In this document: positions 1 to 5,218 of the stretch, in pieces
Layout of the letters: each line of letters begins with the position of its first letter
How positions within the stretch are numbered: the stretch's first letter is position 1
IMG/VR virus record: IMGVR_UViG_3300044617_000607
Coordinates: 1-40,015 of that record
Source: a virus
Strand: one strand, 5' to 3'
DNA: 40,015 nucleotides
Notes under the pieces: generated by a model
Told to the model about the DNA's origin: nothing
The model's input: only the letters and a program-made list of their open reading frames with translations
Database searches by the model: none
Made by a program: the position numbers and the translations under genes

Positions 1-35
1 GGTGGAGGTCACGGGTTCAAGTCCCGTACGGATCG
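1..35 (+). tRNA. 3' end of a tRNA gene (5' part outside the window)
   Basis: The first bases carry the last third of a tRNA: a variable loop, a perfect 5-bp T-stem (ACGGG, positions 11-15, with CCCGT, 23-27) closing the loop TTCAAGT, then a seven-base acceptor strand ACGGATC and a discriminator G. CCA is not encoded. The anticodon lies to the left of the window, so the amino acid cannot be named. Other tRNA genes occur near 9900 and 22900, so this may be the end of another tRNA group. Confidence 0.8.
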
Positions 36-76
36 CAAGAAATTTTTCGACAATGTGATTTTTATCACTCTTTACG

Positions 77-124
77 ATTACGTAAGGATTTGCATTTTTC
101 TAGGATTTCGGCTACAATTAATAT
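77..124 (+). promoter_or_regulatory. Promoter for the first small-gene operon
   Basis: A -10 box TACAAT lies at 113-118 and TTGCAT at 90-95, 17 bases upstream. Only six bases separate the -10 box from the ATG at 125, so the transcript would start at or next to the start codon (leaderless). The segment also holds one copy (77-107) of the ATTACG-N17-AGGATT arrangement that recurs in the gene-free region 3167-3720. Confidence 0.6.
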
Positions 125-286
125 ATGACCACCACTTTCAAACCTTACACAGTAAAAGACCTTGTTGAACAAATCTGTGAGGATAATTTCTCTCACATTG
201 AATTTATGGAAAACATGGGGGGAGACCCTTGTGATTGCCGTATCTGTAGTGCATTAAACCTTATAGTAGAATATTGGGGAGAATAA
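125..286 (+). CDS. Small hypothetical protein with a CDCRIC cysteine cluster
   Basis: A 53-residue acidic protein not recognised as a family member. Residues 36-41 read CDCRIC, which could bind a metal or be redox active. It is the first gene of the small-gene operon. The start is the ATG six bases after a TACAAT box, with no Shine-Dalgarno sequence. It ends in TAATG, overlapping the next start by one base, which supports both genes and translational coupling. Confidence 0.7.
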   Translation: MTTTFKPYTVKDLVEQICEDNFSHIEFMENMGGDPCDCRICSALNLIVEYWGE

Positions 287-441
287 TGTTAGGCTATACA
301 GTAGATGACCTGGATGAAATGATTAGGGCTGTTGTCCTATCTAAGAAATCAGTACCAAGCACACAACTTAGAATCCATGCTGGTTTAGATAAAGCAGATG
401 AATTCTTAAAGGGACTATGGGCAGAAGGGTACTTTGACTAA
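286..441 (+). CDS. Small hypothetical protein, winged-helix-like
   Basis: A 51-residue protein read from a TAATG overlap and ending in another TAATG. The pattern TVDDLDEMIRAV...STQLRIHAGLDKADEFLKGLWAEGYF resembles a helix-turn-helix or winged-helix segment, with an 'L..H.GL.....L..L...GY' ending often seen in small DNA-binding proteins. This is only a pattern impression; no family is recognised. Both overlaps support it as a real gene. Confidence 0.65.
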   Translation: MLGYTVDDLDEMIRAVVLSKKSVPSTQLRIHAGLDKADEFLKGLWAEGYFD

Positions 442-647
442 TGAAAGTTAGAATTGCTATTGAGCAGATTATAGATCTAGATGATGCCATGTCTAATGAT
501 ATAGGGTTTGAACTCTATGGTCCTGAAGATATGAGTGATAATGATAAGGTTGATTATCTAGTTACCCGATTTGCTGAGGACATTGATAGCCTTGTTAAAT
601 ATGATGGGGTAAGAGACCAAATCCTAGTAGAATACATAGAGGACTAA
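441..647 (+). CDS. Small acidic hypothetical protein
   Basis: A 68-residue, strongly acidic protein (many D and E) with the start KVRIAIEQIIDLDDAM. It overlaps the upstream stop by one base and is followed one base later by the next ATG. No domain is recognised. Acidic small early proteins in phages sometimes mimic DNA or bind host enzymes, but nothing here shows that directly. Confidence 0.65.
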   Translation: MKVRIAIEQIIDLDDAMSNDIGFELYGPEDMSDNDKVDYLVTRFAEDIDSLVKYDGVRDQILVEYIED

Positions 648-648
648 C

Positions 649-864
649 ATGTGGACTAAGTATGATTATCTATGTACTGATTGTGATGCTCTTATAGAGA
701 TTACTGCTTGTGCTGATAAGGTTCTTGATCCCGCCTGCATTTGCGGGGGATATGGAATAGTTATCTTATTATCACAGGGACCAGGAGCAGGACCAGTCAT
801 GGAGCCTGTGACGAAGGTCACACCCAAGGGGCTTGTCAAAATCAACACGAACCCCTATAATTAG
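649..864 (+). CDS. Small zinc-ribbon-like protein
   Basis: A 71-residue protein with Cys pairs at the N-terminus (YLCTDCDAL) and CICGG near residue 32, the C-x2-C...C-x-C spacing of a small zinc ribbon. The C-terminal half is glycine/proline rich and then basic. It starts one base after the upstream stop, within the same operon. A shadow frame on the opposite strand has no start context. Function unknown; it is one of many tiny zinc-binding candidates in this window. Confidence 0.65.
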   Translation: MWTKYDYLCTDCDALIEITACADKVLDPACICGGYGIVILLSQGPGAGPVMEPVTKVTPKGLVKINTNPYN

Positions 865-868
865 TATT

Positions 869-1039
869 ATGACCAATGTAATTTACACCCGATTTGCCAC
901 CTTTACCGATTACGACTGCACAGTATGTAAAAATAAACTTAATGTTGATGAGGCTGATGAGTTTATGCTATGCCATGTTTGCTACTGCGAAATCTTTGAC
1001 CCTGCCCTGCGAGAAGCCTCTTTACGAAAGGACAGATAA
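869..1039 (+). CDS. Small zinc-ribbon protein
   Basis: A 56-residue protein whose residues YDCTVCKNKL and FMLCHVCYCEIFDP give two C-x2-C knuckles, a classical small zinc ribbon. The ATG at 869 is chosen because it lies four bases after the upstream stop; the longer frame would overlap that gene by 32 bases. It ends TAATG with the next gene. Function unknown. Confidence 0.65.
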   Translation: MTNVIYTRFATFTDYDCTVCKNKLNVDEADEFMLCHVCYCEIFDPALREASLRKDR

Positions 1040-1194
1040 TGAACCAGTTTATTGAGTATATGAAGATTCATTTAATTAGTCTAGAGCAAGACCTTGAAGA
1101 AAATCCTATGTCTTTACATGTAGTAGATATTGAGGGACAGATTTACGCTACCCGCCACCTTTTGTCAGTGGCAGAGGGTATGATAAAGGAATGA
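1039..1194 (+). CDS. Small hypothetical helical protein
   Basis: A 51-residue protein, mostly predicted helix by eye (FIEYMKIHLISLEQDLEENP, then ATRHLLSVAEGMIKE). It overlaps the upstream stop by one base and the next start by four (ATGA). No family is recognised; translational coupling on both sides supports it. Confidence 0.65.
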   Translation: MNQFIEYMKIHLISLEQDLEENPMSLHVVDIEGQIYATRHLLSVAEGMIKE

Positions 1195-1433
1195 TGAATA
1201 CACAACTAGACCCACGACTACAAAAACTGATTGACTTAGGTGAATCAGGAACAGACATCCTTCATGGAGAACTTAAAAACCTTATGTATGACACAGAGAC
1301 CCGTCTTTCTAGTATTGAGGACGGACCTGCAAGAGATTACTTAGAAGGTGTACTTGACGCATATGCTAATGTATACCAACTAACATACCAACTAGCATTT
1401 GCTATAGCAGATAGGACCAAGGCCAATGGATAA
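1191..1433 (+). CDS. Small hypothetical helical protein
   Basis: An 80-residue protein with long helical stretches (LRNLMYDTETRLSSIEDG-like and DYLEGVLDAYANVYQLTYQLAFAIADR). It could be a small coiled-coil or dimerising protein. Start ATGATG: the first ATG overlaps the upstream stop by four bases; the second, three bases later, is equally possible. It overlaps the next gene by eight bases. No recognised family. Confidence 0.65.
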   Translation: MMNTQLDPRLQKLIDLGESGTDILHGELKNLMYDTETRLSSIEDGPARDYLEGVLDAYANVYQLTYQLAFAIADRTKANG

Positions 1434-1797
1434 CTTTATTGAAATGACATTTGAAGAAGCAGATGAGAAATTTAGATTCATGGTTAATAACTATGATGAC
1501 AATGCCTCCTTTGAAGGTTTGATGTTTGAAACCTATGGCGATGAGGTAGAGTATGTTAAGACTAAGCCACAGAACCGTATCTGGATGTATGGGCAAGGCG
1601 ACGACGGTGGTCTCTATATCTGGAGCGGCTGGGGCTTTGTTAATAGGATTGGTTATTTTATTAGTGAGCAGCCTGTTCCTGATAATACTACTATTCAAAT
1701 TATGGTTTCAGAGCCAGACTTGACCTGTGATTTCTGCGGTGATATACTTGATGAAGAATTAGAACACGACCCACAATGCGAAGGAATAAATCAATGA
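1426..1797 (+). CDS. Hypothetical protein with C-terminal zinc-knuckle motif
   Basis: A 123-residue protein. The middle is rich in aromatic residues and glycine (GQGDDGGLYIWSGWGF). The C-terminus reads CDFCGD...HDPQC, a C-x2-C...H/C zinc-binding pattern like that appended to many phage proteins. It overlaps both neighbours (8 and 4 bases). No enzyme signature is visible and the function is unknown. Confidence 0.7.
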   Translation: MDNFIEMTFEEADEKFRFMVNNYDDNASFEGLMFETYGDEVEYVKTKPQNRIWMYGQGDDGGLYIWSGWGFVNRIGYFISEQPVPDNTTIQIMVSEPDLTCDFCGDILDEELEHDPQCEGINQ

Positions 1798-1940
1798 ACG
1801 AATATAAAGTAGAAATCATCTTTGAACCCACAGGTGATTACATGACATTTAGATATGAGGCTGAATCAGATAATGAAGCAGACCTTGTTAATGAAATATT
1901 AAACCAACTATCAATTGTATCTTGGAAGGAAGAAGAATAA
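1794..1940 (+). CDS. Small acidic hypothetical protein
   Basis: A 48-residue acidic protein (NEYKVEIIFEPTGDYMTFRYEAES...). It has an alternating beta-like first half and a helical second half ending in a Glu run. It starts in an ATGA overlap and ends TAATG. No family is recognised. Confidence 0.65.
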   Translation: MNEYKVEIIFEPTGDYMTFRYEAESDNEADLVNEILNQLSIVSWKEEE

Positions 1941-2308
1941 TGGGAGCCCGTATTAATTTTGTTTTTAAAGACTCAGATGCACATCCTGCAGTGGTCCTAT
2001 ACAGTCACTGGGGTGAGACAGAATGGCAGCGGGACCTAGCAATGGCGCTAGAGCACGCTAAGCCTAGGTGGAGCGATGACTCATATGCAACACGTATGAT
2101 GATTAGTTATCTTATTCAAGACTCCGTGCTAGAGGAGACAGGGTTTGGAATTTACGCCGTTAACGGTCCTAACTACGAATTAGGAGATAGAACTGTCATT
2201 GTAGACCTATTACATAAAACAGTACAAGAATTAGGTACCAGTGCTAAAGTAAACTGGGACTCATTTGTACAGGCGTATCTGCCTGTGGCTGCGCTGGTGG
2301 GGGAGTAG
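1940..2308 (+). CDS. Conserved hypothetical phage protein
   Basis: A 122-residue protein beginning GARINFVFKDSDAHPAVVLYSHWGE. The fold looks alpha/beta: the start motif resembles small phage proteins with 'INFVF.D....V.LYSHWG', which I recall from other actinobacteriophage and archaeal virus genomes as unknown-function proteins. The ATG at 1940 is chosen from the TAATG overlap over an in-frame ATG 18 bases upstream. It is the last gene before a terminator-like hairpin. Confidence 0.7.
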   Translation: MGARINFVFKDSDAHPAVVLYSHWGETEWQRDLAMALEHAKPRWSDDSYATRMMISYLIQDSVLEETGFGIYAVNGPNYELGDRTVIVDLLHKTVQELGTSAKVNWDSFVQAYLPVAALVGE

Positions 2309-2331
2309 GGTCACTCTCTTCACTAAAGGGT

Positions 2332-2372
2332 GGAGGGCATCTGTGGTGGGTTGCCCTCCCCCTATACTTTTT
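2332..2372 (+). terminator. Rho-independent terminator
   Basis: A perfect eight-base stem (GGAGGGCA at 2332-2339 with TGCCCTCC at 2352-2359) lies 24 bases after the stop at 2308. It is followed by CCCTATACTTTTT. It separates the first small-gene operon from the next promoter immediately downstream. Confidence 0.65.
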
Positions 2373-2380
2373 GGTATAAT
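2372..2380 (+). promoter_or_regulatory. Extended -10 promoter
   Basis: TGGTATAAT (TG-n-TATAAT) sits right after the terminator T-run and 19 bases before the next gene's start. A leader carrying AAGGGGG follows, so this transcript, unlike many others here, would have a ribosome binding site. Confidence 0.6.
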
Positions 2381-2398
2381 GGATAGAAGGGGGACGCT

Positions 2399-2626
2399 TT
2401 GAGAATTAGCAGAGGTATCACGCCAGAAGAACGTGTAGCCATGAGAATTAAACCTATTATTGAGGACTTAAATCTAGACCTAGAACAGACAGGCGTTATG
2501 CTTGCTAGGGTATTGCCACACTTGACATACACTCGTTTGATTGCTATAATTGAGAGTGCAGAGTATGAAAAAGAAGGTATTCTAGACCCTAAACTACAAA
2601 TGGAACGGTGGAGAAATGGATTATAA
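2399..2626 (+). CDS. Small hypothetical helical protein (TTG start)
   Basis: A 75-residue basic/helical protein starting at TTG (2399) behind AAGGGGG. Residues 8-60 look like three helices (TPEERVAMRIKPIIEDLNLD; GVMLARVLPHLTYTRLIAIIESAEYE). It could be a small DNA-binding protein, but no family is recognised. It overlaps the next gene by 11 bases. Confidence 0.65.
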   Translation: MRISRGITPEERVAMRIKPIIEDLNLDLEQTGVMLARVLPHLTYTRLIAIIESAEYEKEGILDPKLQMERWRNGL

Positions 2627-2891
2627 CAAGATAGCAAGTATTCTAACACAGATTAACTTAGATGCTTTAGATTTGGAACAAGTAGAGTATCTGCCTTCAG
2701 ACTTTTGGATTGACCTTGAAGATGGTTTGACATTTGCTGTTTTTGTTAATGGTGGTTGGGCAGAGCCTACAGAAATGGGTAAGTCACAATTAGAGTTTGT
2801 GTGGCGTACACTATGCGACATGCGTGACCTTGACCCAGAAGTTATGTATGACACGCCTCTAGATTTTTTCAAGGCACAGGAAGTTAAGTGA
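2616..2891 (+). CDS. Hypothetical protein
   Basis: A 91-residue acidic protein (DYNKIASILTQINLDALDLEQVEYLP...). It has no Cys pairs and no hydrophobic segment. It is coupled to the previous gene by an 11-base overlap and to the next by the GTGA overlap. Not recognised. Confidence 0.65.
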   Translation: MDYNKIASILTQINLDALDLEQVEYLPSDFWIDLEDGLTFAVFVNGGWAEPTEMGKSQLEFVWRTLCDMRDLDPEVMYDTPLDFFKAQEVK

Positions 2892-3166
2892 CAGATTTCG
2901 TAACACAGTGTGTAATCCTGGGTGAGTTGTATGAAAACTATAAAGAAGAGAAAGACTTCAGAGCCTTTATAGAATACAACGATCTAGGATTGCCCCTGGC
3001 ATATCTAACTGCACAGGGATTGATTGTAGAAGTTTCAGATGATGGTCGTAGATACATTGCTGACACATTTGAGATGTTCATTAAATCTATTAAACTAACT
3101 GAGGATGATATCCTTGAAGGCATGACCCTGGATGAGGTTTTGGAAATCGCTGCTTCTGAGGACTGA
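2888..3166 (+). CDS. Hypothetical protein, possible winged helix (GTG start)
   Basis: A 92-residue acidic protein starting at GTG in a GTGA overlap. The stretch EYNDLGLPLAYLTAQGLIVEVSDDGRRYIADTFEMFI resembles a winged-helix wing (short helix, 'GLI', then a beta hairpin), suggesting a small DNA-binding or anti-repressor protein. This is a pattern guess. It is the last gene before the gene-free region. Confidence 0.65.
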   Translation: MTDFVTQCVILGELYENYKEEKDFRAFIEYNDLGLPLAYLTAQGLIVEVSDDGRRYIADTFEMFIKSIKLTEDDILEGMTLDEVLEIAASED

Positions 3167-3289
3167 GATTTTCGACAAACCTTATTTGCTACAAACCTTA
3201 TTACGAACCCTCTAAAAAAATTCGCAGGATTTCGATCAAACCTTTCATCCCAATAAAAAAGATTACGAAGCGTATATAAATTTCCCAGG

Positions 3290-3318
3290 ATTCTAGCATA
3301 TCAAACCTTATATGTCAA
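3290..3318 (-). promoter_or_regulatory. Strong promoter pointing leftward, no gene downstream in sense
   Basis: On the - strand TTGACA (3318-3313) is followed 17 bases later by TAGAAT (3295-3290), close to perfect consensus. An AGGTTTG copy lies inside the spacer. Transcription would run into the 3' end of the + strand gene ending at 3166, giving an antisense or non-coding RNA. Confidence 0.55.
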
Positions 3319-3419
3319 ACCCCATACCAGACAAACCTTTATTTGTCAAACCTCTATATCCAAAAACCAGAATGTATGGTTTGTTATTACTATAGGGGTA
3401 TTACGAACTCTCTTTATTT

Positions 3420-3473
3420 ATCCCCCGCCCTGCAATGATTCCCAGGACTATCTTACATTCTGCAGCGGGGGAT
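3420..3473. other. Long GC-rich imperfect hairpin
   Basis: ATCCCCCGC (3420-3428) pairs perfectly with GCGGGGGAT (3465-3473). Inside it, TGCAATG (3431-3437) pairs with CATTCTGCA (3456-3464) apart from two extra bases. In a very AT-rich stretch this is a conspicuous structure. No T-run follows on either side, so it is not a simple terminator. Confidence 0.6.
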
Positions 3474-3616
3474 CAAAAGATATACCAAACCCCATAGTAT
3501 AAAAGACATTACGAAGGACATATATTTTTCCCTGGATTTTAGAATATTTATCAAACCTTTATATATTTTTATAGAGGTTTTTCTACATTTTTGTAGGTTT
3601 TTTGTAGCAAATATAC

Positions 3617-3645
3617 TTGACAATATAGAGGTTTGGGAGTATAAT
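3617..3645 (+). promoter_or_regulatory. Perfect consensus promoter with no ORF behind it
   Basis: TTGACA (3617-3622), a 17-base spacer and TATAAT (3640-3645) match the sigma-70 consensus exactly. The next 260 bases contain no credible open reading frame on this strand and lead into the DnaA-box cluster and then the 3' end of a - strand gene. A non-coding RNA, possibly a replication primer, is inferred. Confidence 0.65.
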
Positions 3646-3742
3646 CCGCTATCCAAATATGAAGGTTTGACAATGTGAAGGTTTTATGGTAGGAGGTTTG
3701 GCGCTCTGCGACATTACGAACGCCCCTCTTAAAAATGCTCCA

Positions 3743-3860
3743 TTATCCACTATCCTCCACTTTCCTCCACTAAAAGATAAATCTAAAAAATATCAGTAAC
3801 ATTTAATTGTGGATAACTTGTGGATAACTATGACATTTCTAGCATAAAACCTGTGGATAA
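3743..3860. other. Candidate replication origin: DnaA-box cluster
   Basis: Three perfect DnaA boxes TGTGGATAA lie at 3808-3816, 3819-3827 and 3852-3860. A reverse-oriented box with one mismatch (TTATCCACT, 3743-3751) and two CCTCCACT repeats sit just left. The first two boxes are 11 bases apart, about one helical turn. The cluster is in the only long gene-free stretch and is flanked by AT-rich DNA and a perfect promoter. A host-DnaA-dependent origin is inferred; regulation by DnaA is the alternative. Confidence 0.65.
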
Positions 3861-3863
3861 CTA

Positions 3864-3898
3864 TTAAGTAAAGGCTAACAAACCTTAAGTAAAGGCTA
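3864..3898. repeat. Two direct 14-bp repeats, 21-bp period
   Basis: TTAAGTAAAGGCTA occurs at 3864-3877 and again at 3885-3898. The 21-base offset is two helical turns, as expected for a protein bound on one face of DNA. It lies between the DnaA boxes and the 3' end of the GIY-YIG-like gene. Confidence 0.7.
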
Positions 3899-3912
3899 TA
3901 AAACCAGGGTAT

Positions 3913-4230
3913 TTAAACCTCTTTAATGGTCTTATTCACCAGACGAATCAATTGCTTTCTGGATATGCGTGAGGCATCAAAGGTCTCTGTATAGCCTCCT
4001 TGTGGCATATCTTCTTTACTTAGGAAAGGTTTGTGTTTCTTATTAAGTGTTTGTAGTACTAGGGATTCTACTGTCTTTGCCTTATCCCGCTCAAAAAAGT
4101 GCCAATACTTAATAAGGATCCAACCCTTTTGTCTATGGCTTGCAAACCTTCTACCGCTTATGTCTGATATGCCTATCTTAATAGCCTTATGTACTGGGCT
4201 ATAAAGGATATAGAGGATTGCTTGTTCCAT
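3913..4230 (-). CDS. GIY-YIG / T5orf172-like nuclease-fold protein
   Basis: The first residues (MEQAILYILYSPVHKAIKIGISD) and the following R...SHRQKGW match the small GIY-YIG-like group (T5orf172/MUG113 type). The family pattern is 'YIl......KIGis.....R...h....w', and phage members are candidate nucleases or homing enzymes. The protein is about 105 residues, so only the catalytic domain is present. The ATG at 4230 is preferred over the one at 4239 because a TATAAT box overlaps the latter. Transcribed alone, toward the DnaA-box region. Whether it is active is unknown. Confidence 0.7.
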   Translation of the reverse strand: MEQAILYILYSPVHKAIKIGISDISGRRFASHRQKGWILIKYWHFFERDKAKTVESLVLQTLNKKHKPFLSKEDMPQGGYTETFDASRISRKQLIRLVNKTIKEV

Positions 4231-4237
4231 ACCGCCC

Positions 4238-4252
4238 ATTATAGGCTATAAT
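4238..4252. promoter_or_regulatory. Divergent promoters with -10 boxes four bases apart
   Basis: On the + strand TATAAT (4247-4252) is followed six bases later by ATG 4259. On the - strand TATAAT (4243-4238) is followed seven bases later by ATG 4230. Both transcripts would be leaderless, and the two promoters cannot be occupied at once. Confidence 0.6.
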
Positions 4253-4258
4253 TGCTTT

Positions 4259-4372
4259 ATGACTGGACTAACTTGCTCTATCTGTGGAAATAACAATGCA
4301 ACTCAAGTAACTACCGCTGGAACATACTGTGCATCCTGCTATGGAAGATATTACGAAACCCGTAAGAGATGA
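4259..4372 (+). CDS. Tiny zinc-ribbon protein
   Basis: A 37-residue protein with CSICGN and CASCYGRYYE, two C-x2-C knuckles 18 residues apart: a minimal zinc ribbon. The start lies six bases after TATAAT and has no Shine-Dalgarno sequence. It overlaps the next gene by four bases (ATGA). Function unknown. Confidence 0.65.
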   Translation: MTGLTCSICGNNNATQVTTAGTYCASCYGRYYETRKR

Positions 4373-4533
4373 CCTCAAAGGCTGAGAAAAAGGCTTTACA
4401 GAAGCAATACTTCCTTGACATTAAATCTAAAACCATACCTGCCTGGAGCCTATGTTATATCTGTCATAAACCCAGACATATCTTTGTACCAGTAGAGGAT
4501 ATTCCTATGCCTGTGTGTAAAGAGCATTCTTGA
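4369..4533 (+). CDS. Small Cys/His protein
   Basis: A 54-residue basic protein with CYICHKPRHIF and a C-terminal VCKEHS, giving a C-x2-C...C-x2-H zinc-binding pattern. It starts in an ATGA overlap. Its TGA stop overlaps the -35 box of the next promoter. No family recognised. Confidence 0.65.
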   Translation: MTSKAEKKALQKQYFLDIKSKTIPAWSLCYICHKPRHIFVPVEDIPMPVCKEHS

Positions 4534-4558
4534 CATACCCTGCCAAAATTGCTAAAAT
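4530..4558 (+). promoter_or_regulatory. Promoter for the HNH gene, leaderless type
   Basis: TTGACA (4530-4535), 17 bases, TAAAAT (4553-4558), then six bases to ATG 4565. The arrangement is the same as at 5184-5212, 9097-9125 and 24125-24153. Confidence 0.7.
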
Positions 4559-4564
4559 GGGTAT

Positions 4565-5137
4565 ATGGATACAAAGGTTTGCAGAAAATGTCAAAAGACC
4601 TGCCTTGTCACAGACTTTTATAAAGGTCAGTCACAATGTAAGCCATGTGCCAAAGAGTATTCTAAGGCTTGGCAAAAGGCTAATCCAGAGAAGTATAAAA
4701 AGCAATGGCAAAAGAAAAATAAAGAGCGTTGGGTGCAACAAAAACAAGACCAAGCCTATATGACTAAGAAGGCTATCTATCGTCAAGAAAATAGTGCTAG
4801 GCGTGTAGCAACTGCTAAGGCTTGGAATCAAGCAAACCGTGAAAGATATACCCTTCATGTAGCCAACTCCCATATCAAGCGTAAGATAGCCAAAGATGCC
4901 AAGAGTTATAAGATATTAGATAAAGAATATAAGCGTCTCTATAACTCTCCCTGTGCCTTCTGCGGTGCCACAGAAAAGATTACGATGGACCACATTATTC
5001 CCATATCTAGGTCAGGAAACCATTCAATTGGAAACCTTCAGCCTCTTTGTAGGAAATGTAACTCAAGTAAGAAATCTAGATTAGTCTCAGAGTATAAATA
5101 TTATTTGAGCAAGTTGAAGTCTGCTAACCAAGGGTGA
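4565..5137 (+). CDS. HNH endonuclease
   Basis: A 190-residue protein. An N-terminal zinc finger (CRKC...CKPC, residues 6-28) and a very basic helical middle are followed by the HNH core CAFCGATEKITMDHIIPISRSG...NLQPLCRKCNSSK (about residues 130-172). The core has both zinc Cys pairs and the catalytic DH. This is typical of free-standing phage HNH or homing endonucleases. Its own promoter and solitary position fit a mobile gene. It would cut or nick DNA; the target cannot be read from sequence. Confidence 0.9.
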   Translation: MDTKVCRKCQKTCLVTDFYKGQSQCKPCAKEYSKAWQKANPEKYKKQWQKKNKERWVQQKQDQAYMTKKAIYRQENSARRVATAKAWNQANRERYTLHVANSHIKRKIAKDAKSYKILDKEYKRLYNSPCAFCGATEKITMDHIIPISRSGNHSIGNLQPLCRKCNSSKKSRLVSEYKYYLSKLKSANQG

Positions 5138-5149
5138 GTCGTTAGACTC
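5136..5149 (+). other. Small hairpin at the end of the HNH gene
   Basis: GAGTC-GTTA-GACTC forms a perfect five-base stem overlapping the HNH stop codon. The bases after it (AAGGGAAGG) are not a T-run, so it is at best a weak terminator or an RNA-stabilising hairpin. Confidence 0.35.
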
Positions 5150-5174
5150 AAGGGAAGGTTCTCTACTCTATTTT

Positions 5175-5212
5175 GCGCCGAACTTGACATACCTAGCGCC
5201 GAACTGTATACT
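5175..5212 (+). promoter_or_regulatory. Promoter of the HAD gene with paired operator-like repeats
   Basis: TTGACA (5184-5189), 17 bases, TATACT (5207-5212), then six bases to ATG 5219. The decamer GCGCCGAACT occurs at 5175-5184 and 5196-5205. The repeats are 21 bases apart and lie just before, and within the spacer after, the -35 box. Two sites on one DNA face around a -35 box are what a repressor or activator would need. Confidence 0.65.
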
Positions 5213-5218
5213 TGATAT

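Larger units (their letters stand above)
3170..3720. repeat. Array of AGGTTTG/CAAACCT repeats and ATTACGAA motifs
   Basis: This gene-free stretch carries CAAACC(T/C) at about 3176, 3192, 3237, 3302, 3316, 3332, 3347, 3486 and 3552. It carries the reverse form AGGTTTG at about 3629, 3663 and 3693. The octamer ATTACGAA is repeated five times (3200, 3262, 3400, 3508, 3713). In three copies, and also at 77-107, an AGGATT or TGGATT hexamer follows at a fixed 25-26 base offset. Several repeats fall inside promoter spacers, so protein-binding sites are the likeliest role. Confidence 0.7.

Noticed and set aside
1-35. tRNA 3' end as a prophage attachment site
   Set aside because: No integrase or excisionase in the window and no duplicate of this tail seen, so integration cannot be supported.
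3192-3358. CAAACCT repeats as a CRISPR array
   Set aside because: Repeats are seven to ten bases, irregularly spaced and on both strands; they fit binding sites.
3453-3656. 67-codon - strand frame in the gene-free region
   Set aside because: It lacks a ribosome binding site, covers repeats, promoter and hairpin, and has biased composition. Non-coding use explains the DNA better.
4530-4763. Second frame starting in the HNH promoter
   Set aside because: It overlaps the HNH gene out of frame and starts inside the promoter; the HNH frame has the family motifs.
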